Source of the DNA: Flavobacteriaceae bacterium
GTDB taxonomy: Bacteria; Bacteroidota; Bacteroidia; Flavobacteriales; Flavobacteriaceae
Reading direction: 5' to 3'
DNA: 35,810 nt
Assembly: GCA_021648445.1 (NCBI GenBank)
Contig: JAKISU010000013.1
Span: 1 to 35,810, forward strand
The notes under the pieces are model-generated. The model did not search any database, was not told the origin of the DNA, and saw nothing but the letters and a program-made list of their open reading frames with translations. Made by a program: the position numbers and the translations under genes. This document shows, piece after piece, positions 20,819 through 30,215 of this stretch. The stretch's first letter is position 1. Each line of letters opens with the position of its first letter.

Positions 20819-21892
20819 GTGAAGATACACGAAAATTATATAAAACGTTGCATTGAATTAGCTAAAAGCGGATTGGGAACTACAAGCCCGAATCCTATGG
20901 TAGGAAGTGTTATTGTGTATAATGGCACTATTATTGGCGAAGGCTATACCAGCTCTTATGGAGGTAATCATGCAGAAGTAAATGCAATCAATTCCGTTAT
21001 TGATAAAAAATTGCTTAAAAAGGCAACATTATATGTGGGTTTAGAACCTTGTGATCATTTTGGTAAAACACCTCCTTGTTCAGATTTAATAGTAAAATAT
21101 CAAATACCTAAGGTTATTATAGGTTGTATTGATCCTTTTGATAAAGTAGCCGGAAAAGGCATTGAAAAATTGAAAAAATATGGTTGCGAAGTTGAAGTTG
21201 GAGTGTTGGAAGATGAATGTGTTGAGTTGAATAAGCGATTTTTCACCTATCACGTAAAAAAAAGACCTTATATCATATTAAAATGGGCAGAAACTAAAGA
21301 TGGGTTTATAAGCCCTCACCTCTCCCGAGATTTCGGGACTCTCCCAAAGAGAGAGCAGGCTAAACCAATATGGATAACCAATCAATATTCAAGGCAGTTG
21401 GTACATAAATGGCGAAGTAAAGAACGAGCAATACTAGTGGGGACAAATACTGCAATTAATGATAATCCGAAATTAGATGTTCGTAATTGGTATGGTAAAA
21501 ATCCCATAAGGATAGTGTTAGATAAAAGCCTAAGAACTCCTAAAAGCTATCATTTATTTGATAAGCGTATAAAAACTATAGTTTTAACTGAAAAGAAGGA
21601 CGGAGTAGCAGATGAGAATCTTATTTTTGAGCAAATAGATTTTTCTAAGGATATTGCCACACAGATTTGTGAAGTTTTATATAGGCATACTATTCAATCG
21701 GTTATTATTGAAGGAGGCTCACAAACACTTCAAACTTTTATTGATGCTGACTTTTGGGATGAAGCACGTGTTTTTATAGGGGATGTAACTTTTAATAAAG
21801 GAGTGAATGCTCCTGTTATTGATGGTGAAGAGGTATATAGTCAAACTATTCAATCTGATATTTTAAAAATATTAAAAAATAAGAATTGTTAG
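20819..21892 (+). CDS. ribD: Bifunctional diaminohydroxyphosphoribosylaminopyrimidine deaminase / reductase
   Basis: GLGTTSPNPMVGSVIV, GNHAEVNAI, LYVGLEPCDHFGKTPPCSDLI and LVHKWRSKERAILVGTNTAINDNPKLDVR. Starts at GTG. Confidence 0.95.
   Translation: MKIHENYIKRCIELAKSGLGTTSPNPMVGSVIVYNGTIIGEGYTSSYGGNHAEVNAINSVIDKKLLKKATLYVGLEPCDHFGKTPPCSDLIVKYQIPKVIIGCIDPFDKVAGKGIEKLKKYGCEVEVGVLEDECVELNKRFFTYHVKKRPYIILKWAETKDGFISPHLSRDFGTLPKREQAKPIWITNQYSRQLVHKWRSKERAILVGTNTAINDNPKLDVRNWYGKNPIRIVLDKSLRTPKSYHLFDKRIKTIVLTEKKDGVADENLIFEQIDFSKDIATQICEVLYRHTIQSVIIEGGSQTLQTFIDADFWDEARVFIGDVTFNKGVNAPVIDGEEVYSQTIQSDILKILKNKNC
21323..21338. repeat. Palindrome tcccgagatttcggga within ribD
   Basis: One G-T mismatch; lies in a segment that looks foreign to RibD. 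Confidence 0.75.
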
Positions 21893-22494
21893 AAAAAGAT
21901 ACATACAAAACTGTCGTTAAACCATCAGATGGCGTTATTTTTAAAGATAGAGGAAGTAAATTTTTAGGATATGCCTATCCGCTACATCGAGAAGATCAAG
22001 TCAAAGCATTTGTTGATAATTTAAAAAAAGAACATCATAAAGCTAGACATTGGTGTTATGCTTGGCAATTAGGCAGTGATGCTATTAAATTTAGGGTTAA
22101 TGACGATGGTGAGCCTAATAATTCAGCCGGACAACCTATATATGGACAAATACTTTCGAAAGAACTCACAAATGTATTGGTAGTGGTTGTACGTTATTTT
22201 GGTGGTACAAAATTAGGAGTTGGAGGTTTGGTAAATGCTTATAAAACTTCAGCACAATTAGCCTTAGAAGCTGCTCAAATAATTACAAGAACTATTGATA
22301 TTCATTTTAAACTCATTTTTGAATATCAGTATATGAATAAAGTGATGCGAATTATTAAAGAAAAAAACGCGACAATTGTTGCTCAAAAAATGGAATTGAA
22401 TTGTGAGTATGAAGTTTCTATCCGTAAAAAAGAAGCGTCGGCTATAAAAATTGCTTTTGAGGAGTTAAGACATGTTAAAGTAGTTGAATTTTAA
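21886..22494 (+). CDS. IMPACT/YigZ family protein
   Basis: DRGSKFLGYAYPL, HKARHWCYAWQLG and NDDGEPNNSAGQPIYGQIL...VVVVRYFGGTKLGVGGLVNAY. Confidence 0.94.
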   Translation: MLEKDTYKTVVKPSDGVIFKDRGSKFLGYAYPLHREDQVKAFVDNLKKEHHKARHWCYAWQLGSDAIKFRVNDDGEPNNSAGQPIYGQILSKELTNVLVVVVRYFGGTKLGVGGLVNAYKTSAQLALEAAQIITRTIDIHFKLIFEYQYMNKVMRIIKEKNATIVAQKMELNCEYEVSIRKKEASAIKIAFEELRHVKVVEF

Positions 22495-22692
22495 TGATAA
22501 AAGACGGGAGACCCGACGGCGGAAGACAGAAAAAATGAAAGCAAGAAGATTAAGGATAGAGGTTAAAAACTTATCAATATTCAAAACTGTATCAAACCGG
22601 TCTTTTGTCTTAAAGCGAAGCGGTCTTAAGTTATTTATTTTATCTTGAAAAACTACCTGCTTAGTTGGTGGTGATGTTCTTTAGGTTTTTCA

Positions 22693-22723
22693 GACCTGTC
22701 AGGTTTTCAAAACCAGACAGGTC
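22693..22723. repeat. Palindrome gacctgtcaggttttcaaaaccagacaggtc
   Basis: Near-perfect 31-bp hairpin, nested in a wider aaaccggtc/gaccggttt inverted repeat (22594-22602/22730-22738). Confidence 0.85.
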
Positions 22724-22841
22724 TCTTTGGACCGGTTTATAATCTTGTTGCTCATTGCCCTTTTTAGGGGGTTTTCCAAAGCCGCCTTCTTAGAAGGTAT
22801 GGTTTTTACTGTTAAGGGAGACTTCTGTTAATTCATTCGTA

Positions 22842-23248
22842 TCAAAACAAACCTTCAGTTTTCTCAAGAATATAATCAGGTGCTTTGATAGGTCTATTTC
22901 TTTTCATATCTATAAATACCAATGATGTATAACCTTTAGTTAATAGTTCTTGACTTTCATTATGGATTTCAAATCCAAATTCAATTCTTACTGAAGGTTT
23001 TTTGAGTAAAATTGTTTTTAAGGTAAGTAGATCATCATATTTTGCCGGATTTTTATAATCAATGTTTAAATTTAATACAGGTAACATAATACCTGAGTCT
23101 TCCATGCGTTTATATGATATGCCTAAGTTGCGTAGCCATTCAACTCTTCCCATTTCAAAGTATTGGGCATAGTTGCCGTAGTAAACGTAACCCATTTGAT
23201 CGGTTTCACCGTAACGGACTCTGATTTGTAATTTGTGACTAAGCATAA
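22842..23248 (-). CDS. Acyl-CoA thioesterase (YbgC/FadM hotdog family)
   Basis: LQIRVRYGETDQMGYVYYGNYAQYFEMGRVEWLRNLGISYKRMEDSGIMLPV; the start is taken at internal MLSHKL rather than the ORF-track start at 23333. Confidence 0.88.
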
Positions 23249-23413
23249 AATTATTTTTTAAGAGCCAGAGTTTACGAAAAAAATAATTAAAAATCAATAG
23301 CAAATATATTTTTTTATAACAAAAAATATTCACACTTTTGTAACACGAAAATTATGAGAGAAAACCCTGAAAAATCTCTTAGCAATCTTAACCAAATAAA
23401 CTGAACCCTAAGA

Positions 23414-24841
23414 ATGACAAAAACTGCTACTTCAGTTTGGAATAATTGTTTGTCTTTTATCAAAGACAATATAAAACCCCAAGCTTATAAAACATGGTTT
23501 GTACCAATCAAGCCTATTAAAGTATCTGGAGAAGCGTTAACTATACAAGTGCCAAGCAAGTTTTTTTATGAGTGGTTAGAAGAGCATTATATTAAATTAT
23601 TAAGAGTTGCCTTGGTTCGCGAATTGGGTGAAGATGCTAAGTTGATATATGATGTGAAGATGGAAAATGCTTATAGTAGTAAAAACCCTCATACTGTTAA
23701 AATACCGAGTTCTAATAGAAAGCCTTTCAATTCGCAAGGTGTTACTGTTCCTTTAGAGTTTGATAAAAGAGAGTTGAGAAACCCTTTTATTATTCCGGGT
23801 ATTCAAAAAATTAAGATTGAATCTCAATTAAATCCTAATTATAGTTTTGATAATTTTATTGAGGGCGATGCCAATAGGTTAGCTCGTTCTGCAAGTATGG
23901 CTGTTGCTAATAAACCCGGAGGCACCTCTTTTAACCCTTTATTGATTTATGGCGGTGTAGGTTTGGGTAAAACACATTTAGCACATGCTATTGGGGTAGA
24001 TATTAAAGATAAATATCCGGAAAAAACAGTATTATATATTTCTGCTGAAAAATTCACACAGCAATATATTGATTCTGTTAAAGGAAATTCGAGAAATGAT
24101 TTTATTCATTTTTATCAAATGATAGATGTGTTGATTGTTGATGATGTACAATTCTTATCTGGTAAAGCAGGTACTCAAGATGTGTTTTTCCATATTTTTA
24201 ATCATTTACATCAAAATGGTAAACAGGTTATCTTAACTTCTGATAAAGCACCTGTTGATATGCAGGATATTGAACAACGTTTATTATCACGTTTCAAATG
24301 GGGATTGTCTGCTGAATTGCAATCGCCTGATTATGAAACTAGAATATTGATATTACATAACAAGTTATTTAGAGATGGTGTGGAAATGCCTGAAGAAATA
24401 ATAGAATATATTGCAAAAAATATTAAAACAAATGTAAGAGAGCTCGAAGGAGTCTTAATTTCAATGATAGCTCAAGCTTCATTTAATAGAAAAGAATTTA
24501 CATTGTCTTTGGCAAAACGAATTGTAGATAAATTCGTTAAAAATACCAAACGCGAGGTGTCAATAGATTACATTCAAAAAGTAGTTTCTAAATATTTTGA
24601 AATGGATGTTACTACTTTACAATCTAAAACTAGAAAAAGACATATTGTACAAGCTCGTCAATTGGCAATGTTTTTTGCTAAACGTATGACAAAAGCATCT
24701 TTAGCGAGTATTGGTTCTCAAATTGGTAGTAGAGATCACGCAACTGTACTACATGCATGTAAAACGGTTGATAATCTTACCGAAACTGATAAACAGTTTA
24801 GAAAATACGTTGAAGATATAACCAAAAAATTATCCTTTTAA
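23414..24841 (+). CDS. dnaA: Chromosomal replication initiator protein DnaA
   Basis: NPLLIYGGVGLGKTHLAHAIG, DVLIVDDVQFLSGKAGTQDVFFHIFN and ASIGSQIGSRDHATVLHACKTV. Confidence 0.98.
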   Translation: MTKTATSVWNNCLSFIKDNIKPQAYKTWFVPIKPIKVSGEALTIQVPSKFFYEWLEEHYIKLLRVALVRELGEDAKLIYDVKMENAYSSKNPHTVKIPSSNRKPFNSQGVTVPLEFDKRELRNPFIIPGIQKIKIESQLNPNYSFDNFIEGDANRLARSASMAVANKPGGTSFNPLLIYGGVGLGKTHLAHAIGVDIKDKYPEKTVLYISAEKFTQQYIDSVKGNSRNDFIHFYQMIDVLIVDDVQFLSGKAGTQDVFFHIFNHLHQNGKQVILTSDKAPVDMQDIEQRLLSRFKWGLSAELQSPDYETRILILHNKLFRDGVEMPEEIIEYIAKNIKTNVRELEGVLISMIAQASFNRKEFTLSLAKRIVDKFVKNTKREVSIDYIQKVVSKYFEMDVTTLQSKTRKRHIVQARQLAMFFAKRMTKASLASIGSQIGSRDHATVLHACKTVDNLTETDKQFRKYVEDITKKLSF

Positions 24842-24850
24842 TTTTTAGAA

Positions 24851-25299
24851 ATGGTACGCGTCTTAATGGTCTGCCTCGGAAATATTTGTCGCTCACCATT
24901 GGCTGAAGGTATTTTAAAATCGAAAGTCAATTCCTTACAATTTTTGTTGATTCTGCCGGGACAGGTAACTATCATATTGGTGGTTTGCCTGATAAGCGTT
25001 CTATTGCTGTTGCTGAAAAATATCATATAGACATTACAGATCAACGTTGTCGCCAATTTAAAGTATCTGATTTTGATGATTTTGACCTTATATATGTAAT
25101 GGATAATTCTAATAAAAGAGATGTGTTAGCCTTAGCTAGAGACGAAAATGACAAAGCAAAAGTAAAAATAATCTTGAATGAGATTTTTCCAAATGAAAAT
25201 GTAGATGTGCCTGATCCATATTATGGAGGTGAGTTTGGTTTTGAGAATGTGTATAAATTGCTAGATAAAGCTTGTACAGTAATAACTGAGAAATTATAA
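24851..25299 (+). pseudogene. Low-molecular-weight protein-tyrosine-phosphatase, frameshifted at a T-run
   Basis: Frame at 24851 gives MVRVLMVCLGNICRSPLAEGILKSKVNSLQF (P-loop); the rest (FVDSAGTGNYHIGGLPDKRS...DPYYGGEFGFENVYKLLD) is in the frame of ORF 24985-25299; the switch is near TTTTT 24941-24945. Confidence 0.85.
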
Positions 25300-25300
25300 T

Positions 25301-26014
25301 ATGTCAAGAGTAGGGAAACTATATCTAATCCCAACTACATTGGGTGATAACGAACCGCTGGAGGTACTTCCTATTTCAGTTAAAAAAGTAATAGAAAAAG
25401 TAGATCATTATATTGTTGAGAATGAAAAATCAGCAAGAAGATTTATAAAAAAAATATCACCTAGAAAATCACAACCTTCATTACACATTGATGTATTAGA
25501 TAAATTTACAGACGAATTTGAGTCCGCGCATTATTTAGATGCTTGTTCAAAAGGTTATAATGTGGGCTTGGTGTCTGAAGCAGGTGTACCTGCAATTGCT
25601 GATCCCGGTGCTTTGATAGTGCAATTGGCACATAAAAAAGGGATTAAAGTGGTGCCGATGGTTGGACCATCTTCTATTACTATGGCAATGATGAGTTCTG
25701 GGCTGAATGGGCAAAATTTTGCATTTAATGGTTATTTGCCTATTGATAAAGCTGAACGTAAAAGGTATATTAAGCAATTAGAAAAATTATCTTCAGATAA
25801 AGATCAGTCTCAACTGTTTATTGAAACACCATACCGTAATGAAAAAATGTTTACAGATTTATTGCAAACACTATCTGCTAATACGCAATTATGTATAGCA
25901 GCCGATATTACACTTTCAACTGAATATATTAAAACGCAATCAGTTCAAGATTGGAAGAAAGAAAAAGTAAGCCTACATAAACGCCCGGCGATATTTATTC
26001 TTCATAAAAAATAA
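25301..26014 (+). CDS. SAM-dependent methyltransferase, tetrapyrrole methylase fold (RsmI-like)
   Basis: KLYLIPTTLGDNEPLEVLPISVKKVIEKVDHYIVENEKSARRFIKKI and EAGVPAIADPGALIVQLAH. Confidence 0.92.
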   Translation: MSRVGKLYLIPTTLGDNEPLEVLPISVKKVIEKVDHYIVENEKSARRFIKKISPRKSQPSLHIDVLDKFTDEFESAHYLDACSKGYNVGLVSEAGVPAIADPGALIVQLAHKKGIKVVPMVGPSSITMAMMSSGLNGQNFAFNGYLPIDKAERKRYIKQLEKLSSDKDQSQLFIETPYRNEKMFTDLLQTLSANTQLCIAADITLSTEYIKTQSVQDWKKEKVSLHKRPAIFILHKK

Positions 26015-26056
26015 AGGAGACTGTCTAAAAAGTTACTTTTTAGACAGTCTCCTTTA
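26012..26056. terminator. Bidirectional terminator: 45-bp palindrome
   Basis: taaaggagactgtctaaaaagtt-actttttagacagtctccttta; 22 complementary pairs around one central base, between convergent genes and overlapping the upstream stop codon. Confidence 0.92.
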
Positions 26057-26078
26057 GATAATTAATAGCTGTAATAGG

Positions 26079-26708
26079 TTAAAGTACAGGTTTTCTGTTA
26101 GCTTCAACAAAAGAAGTATCAAAACCTGCAAATTTTTTCAAGTAGTACTCAATATTTGTTCCGTAAGCGTCACTAAAACTAACTGTTCCATTGCTTCGTA
26201 GATACTTTTTTACATTTCCTGCACCTGCTAAATGAGCAGCAGCTAAAATACCGGATTCTGTAATCTTTATTCCGTTGATTCTTTTGCCAACACTTCGTTT
26301 AATGTCTCTTATTAAGATCCATTTATTGACAGAGCACAAGGCTAAAAAAGCATCTTCTTGTAATGAAGGATCTTTTAAAAATTCAATGGTATTGTAGATT
26401 TTAAATCTTTTTAAGGTAGATTTTCCAAATTGATACTTTCCTAGATACCCTAACGTATTGACTCTGTAGTATTTACCTTGAGATTCTTTAAAGGCAATGG
26501 CCTCTTTAAAACCTATGTATGATCTTCCTACAAAAGGAAAGTTATACGTTTTAAAAGTAGTTTGGATTTCTTCTTGCGATACTGTAGTAATTGCATTTGT
26601 ATCAGGTAAGTTATACTTTACAACAGTTCTGTTCCAGCTAGAAAACCCCGTAGTTATGTTATATAATAGCACAACTATTACTGATAGTTTTAGTAATTTC
26701 TTTTTCAT
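26079..26708 (-). CDS. Exported lytic-transglycosylase-like protein
   Basis: Signal anchor; AIAFKESQGKYYRVNTLGYLGKYQFGKSTLKRF...ILAAAHLAGAGNVKKYL fits an SLT-type fold. Confidence 0.7.
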   Translation of the reverse strand: MKKKLLKLSVIVVLLYNITTGFSSWNRTVVKYNLPDTNAITTVSQEEIQTTFKTYNFPFVGRSYIGFKEAIAFKESQGKYYRVNTLGYLGKYQFGKSTLKRFKIYNTIEFLKDPSLQEDAFLALCSVNKWILIRDIKRSVGKRINGIKITESGILAAAHLAGAGNVKKYLRSNGTVSFSDAYGTNIEYYLKKFAGFDTSFVEANRKPVL

Positions 26709-26811
26709 TTGATAGTTTTTAAAGTATGTTTTAGTACTTTAAATTCAGCGTGCAAATATACAATAAATAATTAAATCGATAAAATAAATTAATTAACTGA
26801 AAATCAGTAAT

Positions 26812-27738
26812 TTAAAAATATATAAAATGAAATTTACCATCACCTTTAGAAGTAATTTCAAAAGTTGGTGCTGGTATTTTAATAAAATTAATTGCAGAGA
26901 ACACTGTTTTCAATAGTTTTGACCGTGTTTTAATTTTGGTGAGATCTACATCTAGGCTTAGGTAATACTGTCTGAATCTTTGTTGCTCAGGAAGAAAAAT
27001 AGGGTTGATAAAAATATCTTCATTTGCAGAGATCATTCCTTCGGCACCATAACCAAAAGCAATATTCAACCATTTGGGTATTTTACTCTTTTTATTGAAT
27101 GACCAGAGATTGGCTGATAGCCAATATGTTTGCCCATTGTAATCTTTTAAGGCTTGTTCTAAAAAATTCTCACCCAATAAATCAGGTCTTCTACTAGAAT
27201 ATGGAGTCGTATGAAATGAATATTTTAATTGTATACGTTGCTCATCCCATAATAATTCTTGCCCGATGAGTAAACCTGTGCCTGCTGCATTAGCAGCAAG
27301 GTCTCCTACAGAAAACCCCCATTCTTCAGAAAAACCGTCTAAAACTTCAACAGCACCCAAAAAAGCAAAACCTAAAGTAGCTCCATATAGTAACTGATTC
27401 TTTTTACTTTCACCTGCCCAGTCCAACATATTCATACCTATTTTACCTATATAGTATGAGCTTATTACATGACCGGCTTTATCCATTTGTAGCCATTCGC
27501 TATTATCATTAACCGTTTGAAATGATGAGCGTTTAAAATCTGCATACCACAATTGATTCAATCCTATTAAGGCGACAGAAGCTGCTGCTGCTTCAGTGAT
27601 GTAAACTGCATTTCTACGTTTAGTGTTTAGAGTATCAGATTTTTCCCAAAATGTAACGTTGTTTTGGGCTATTATTGAAAAAGAACAGAAAAACAAACAA
27701 ACGTTAATTATCTTTATTTTTGCCAATTCGATTGTCAT
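26812..27738 (-). CDS. DUF2279-like exported protein
   Basis: AWYADFKRSSF-like N-region (LNQLWYADFKRSSFQTVNDNSEWLQMDKAGHVISSYYIGK) and GFSEEWGFSVGDLAANAAGTGLLIGQELLW. Confidence 0.8.
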   Translation of the reverse strand: MTIELAKIKIINVCLFFCSFSIIAQNNVTFWEKSDTLNTKRRNAVYITEAAAASVALIGLNQLWYADFKRSSFQTVNDNSEWLQMDKAGHVISSYYIGKIGMNMLDWAGESKKNQLLYGATLGFAFLGAVEVLDGFSEEWGFSVGDLAANAAGTGLLIGQELLWDEQRIQLKYSFHTTPYSSRRPDLLGENFLEQALKDYNGQTYWLSANLWSFNKKSKIPKWLNIAFGYGAEGMISANEDIFINPIFLPEQQRFRQYYLSLDVDLTKIKTRSKLLKTVFSAINFIKIPAPTFEITSKGDGKFHFIYF

Positions 27739-27741
27739 ACA

Positions 27742-28770
27742 CTATCTGTTAATACCTTGTTTACTTACCCATTTGTGGTATTTACTTGCATTAACATTAT
27801 GTTGTGTAAGTGTTTTGGCAAATTCATGATAGCCAATTTTAGTCACACTGGCACACATATAATAATACTCATGTTTTGTATGATTTAAAACAGCATCTAT
27901 AGAAGAAATATCCGGCATAGCAATTAATGAAGGAGGGAGTCCTGTATTTTTATAGGTATTGTAAGGCGAATCAATTTCTAAATCTTTATATAATACCCGT
28001 TTTACTTCATAGTCTTGACCATATTTCTGTTTCAATGCAAAAATTATAGTTGGATCTGCTTCTAAAGCCCACTTGTCACGTAATCTATTTAAATATAAGC
28101 CTGCTACAATTGGTCTTTCACTTGCGTAAGCTGTTTCCTTTTGAACAATTGAAGCCAAAGTAATTACTTCATTTTTAGTAAGGTTTAATTTGTTGGCTTT
28201 CTCTTGACGAGCTGTGTTCCAAAAAGCTTTAGACTCTTTAAGCATTCTATCTCTAAATGTTGAAGCAGTAGTATTCCAATAGAACTCATAAGAATTGGGG
28301 ACAAACATTCCTAAGACATTGGTTTTCGTGAAATTATTTTTTTTCAAAAAATCAGTATCTAGAACAGCAGATAAAATTTCGTCAGAATCAGCGTCAATTT
28401 GTTCAGCAATTCTACCCGAAAGCTTTTCTAATGTATCTTGATTGTTAAAAGTAACTTTGATGGTAGCTTGTTTACCACTTCGTAATAAGTTCACTAAATC
28501 ATTATTATTCATTCCTTTTTTTATAAGGTATTTTCCCGATTTTATGACGTTTGGATAGTTTTTTTGCTTTGCCACCCAATCAAAACTATTTTTATTTTTT
28601 AAATGTGGAAGAACAATTTCTGTGACTTCATCGAAAGTAGCATTATTGGGTATTAAAATTGCTGTATCTTCAATAACATTAGGATTGTATATTTTTGAAT
28701 AGTATGTATATCCTATAATTGCTCCAACAACAAAGATGACACTAAGTATTATTAAAATTATTTTTTTCAT
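27742..28770 (-). CDS. mltG: Endolytic transglycosylase MltG
   Basis: LASIVQKETAYASERPIVAGLYLNRLRDKWALEADPTIIFAL and SPYNTYKNTGLPPSLIAMPDISSIDAVLN. Confidence 0.95.
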   Translation of the reverse strand: MKKIILIILSVIFVVGAIIGYTYYSKIYNPNVIEDTAILIPNNATFDEVTEIVLPHLKNKNSFDWVAKQKNYPNVIKSGKYLIKKGMNNNDLVNLLRSGKQATIKVTFNNQDTLEKLSGRIAEQIDADSDEILSAVLDTDFLKKNNFTKTNVLGMFVPNSYEFYWNTTASTFRDRMLKESKAFWNTARQEKANKLNLTKNEVITLASIVQKETAYASERPIVAGLYLNRLRDKWALEADPTIIFALKQKYGQDYEVKRVLYKDLEIDSPYNTYKNTGLPPSLIAMPDISSIDAVLNHTKHEYYYMCASVTKIGYHEFAKTLTQHNVNASKYHKWVSKQGINR

Positions 28771-28813
28771 GTTACTGCAAAATATTATCTTTTTTAACTC
28801 TAAATTCTCTATG

Positions 28814-29335
28814 TTATTTTATCAATTGAAATAAAATTTCATCTTTAAAATTTCCTTTAGATAAAATCCATTCTTTTTTTGTGCCAACTTTTAAAAAATT
28901 ATGTTTTTCAAAAAGTGCTAAACTTTTGGTATTATCAGAAGTAATATTCGCAAAGAGCTGATGTAAACTAAGCTGATTAAAACTATAATCAATTAATAAT
29001 TCTAATGCTTCCGATGCATATCCTTTATGTTGTTCATTATCTATGATTAAAATACCGACTCCTGCACGTCTATGCTGAGGAATAAAATCAAAAAGATCTA
29101 CAAAACCAACATTTTTTTTGGAATCATTTTCTACGATAATAAGACGTAATTGTTTGACTTCGTGTATGTCTTGGTGAGCACTTGCTATATATTGCTCTAA
29201 AATAAATCTTGAAAAAGGAGTTTGCGTACTACTTACTTCCCAATATGATTCGTCATTTTCTACTGTAAATAGAAAATCAATATCTTCAGGCTCTAAGGCT
29301 CTTAAGTGAATTTTTTTACCTGTTAATGCTTGCAT
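28814..29335 (-). CDS. GNAT family N-acetyltransferase
   Basis: LTGKKIHLRALEPEDIDFLFTVEND and RRAGVGILIIDNEQHKGYASEALELLIDYSFNQL; start placed at MQALTGKK rather than the ORF-track start at 29368. Confidence 0.88.
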   Translation of the reverse strand: MQALTGKKIHLRALEPEDIDFLFTVENDESYWEVSSTQTPFSRFILEQYIASAHQDIHEVKQLRLIIVENDSKKNVGFVDLFDFIPQHRRAGVGILIIDNEQHKGYASEALELLIDYSFNQLSLHQLFANITSDNTKSLALFEKHNFLKVGTKKEWILSKGNFKDEILFQLIK

Positions 29336-29419
29336 GCCTAATATTAAGGTTTTTAGTTTCAAGTTCAAGGTTGATTACTGCAGAGTTATTTAATATCTAA
29401 GTATTAAGTACATTATTTA

Positions 29420-30199
29420 TTAATTGACAATTTCTCCTGTAAAAACCAATGTAGCTTTACCTTTTAAAAACACATTTTTATAAGTATTATTATCGTAATT
29501 AAAAGAAACTTCTAAATTTCCACCGGACGTTTCTAAAATAACTGTGTTATTTTGCGTTTTATATGCTTTGTGAGCCGCGATAGCAACAGCAGTTACACCG
29601 GTACCACAGCTTAGTGTTTCGTCTTCAACACCACGTTCATAAGTTCGTACTTTAAAGGTGTTTTTGTCAATTTTCTGTACAAAATTAACATTACTTCCTT
29701 CTTCAAAGTATGGCGCTCCAAATCTGATTTTTCTTCCGGTTACTTTAACGTTCACGTTCTTTACATCATTAACAAAAGCGACATGATGTGGTGAACCGGT
29801 ATTTAAAAATAGATGATCTTCAAATTGCTCAACAGTTGCAACATCAATCATTTTAAGACTTACAATATCTTTTTTAATGATAGCTTCATGTGTGCCATCT
29901 ATAGCCTTAAAAACAGTTTTATTATCGATAATATTTAATTTTTTGGCGAAGGCTGTAATACATCTTCCACCATTACCACACATACTACTAATATTACCAT
30001 CAGCATTAAAATATACCATCGTAAAATCATGCTGATCTGATGGTTCCAATAAAATTAATCCGTCAGCGCCAATGCCAAATTTCCGATCACATAATTGTGC
30101 AATTAGTTTGGTATTATTTTTCGGAAATAAATGCTGCCGATTATCGATTAAGATAAAATCATTACCCGTTCCTTGATATTTGTAAAACTGTATTTGCAT
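29420..30199 (-). CDS. dapF: Diaminopimelate epimerase
   Basis: MQIQFYKYQGTGNDFILIDNR, FNADGNISSMCGNGGRCITAFAK and ETLSCGTGVTAVAIAA; start placed at MQIQ rather than the ORF-track start at 30220. Confidence 0.96.
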   Translation of the reverse strand: MQIQFYKYQGTGNDFILIDNRQHLFPKNNTKLIAQLCDRKFGIGADGLILLEPSDQHDFTMVYFNADGNISSMCGNGGRCITAFAKKLNIIDNKTVFKAIDGTHEAIIKKDIVSLKMIDVATVEQFEDHLFLNTGSPHHVAFVNDVKNVNVKVTGRKIRFGAPYFEEGSNVNFVQKIDKNTFKVRTYERGVEDETLSCGTGVTAVAIAAHKAYKTQNNTVILETSGGNLEVSFNYDNNTYKNVFLKGKATLVFTGEIVN

Positions 30200-30207
30200 A
30201 AGCAAGG

Positions 30208-30215
30208 CAAATGTA
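30208..30215 (-). promoter_or_regulatory. TACATTTG -7-like element upstream of dapF
   Basis: caaatgta on the plus strand, 8 nt upstream of the MQIQ start; lies inside the longer ORF call. Confidence 0.5.

Noticed and set aside
23249-23413. Possible oriC upstream of dnaA
   Set aside because: Only a weak DnaA-box-like atattcaca was seen; no cluster of TTATNCACA boxes, so an origin cannot be supported.
24838-25056. 72-aa minus-strand ORF
   Set aside because: Antisense to the frameshifted phosphatase gene, with no recognisable motif.
25547-25777. 76-aa minus-strand ORF
   Set aside because: Antisense to the RsmI-like gene; spurious.
26497-26712. 71-aa plus-strand ORF
   Set aside because: Antisense to the transglycosylase-like gene.
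27623-27829. 68-aa plus-strand ORF
   Set aside because: Antisense across the DUF2279/mltG junction; no motif.
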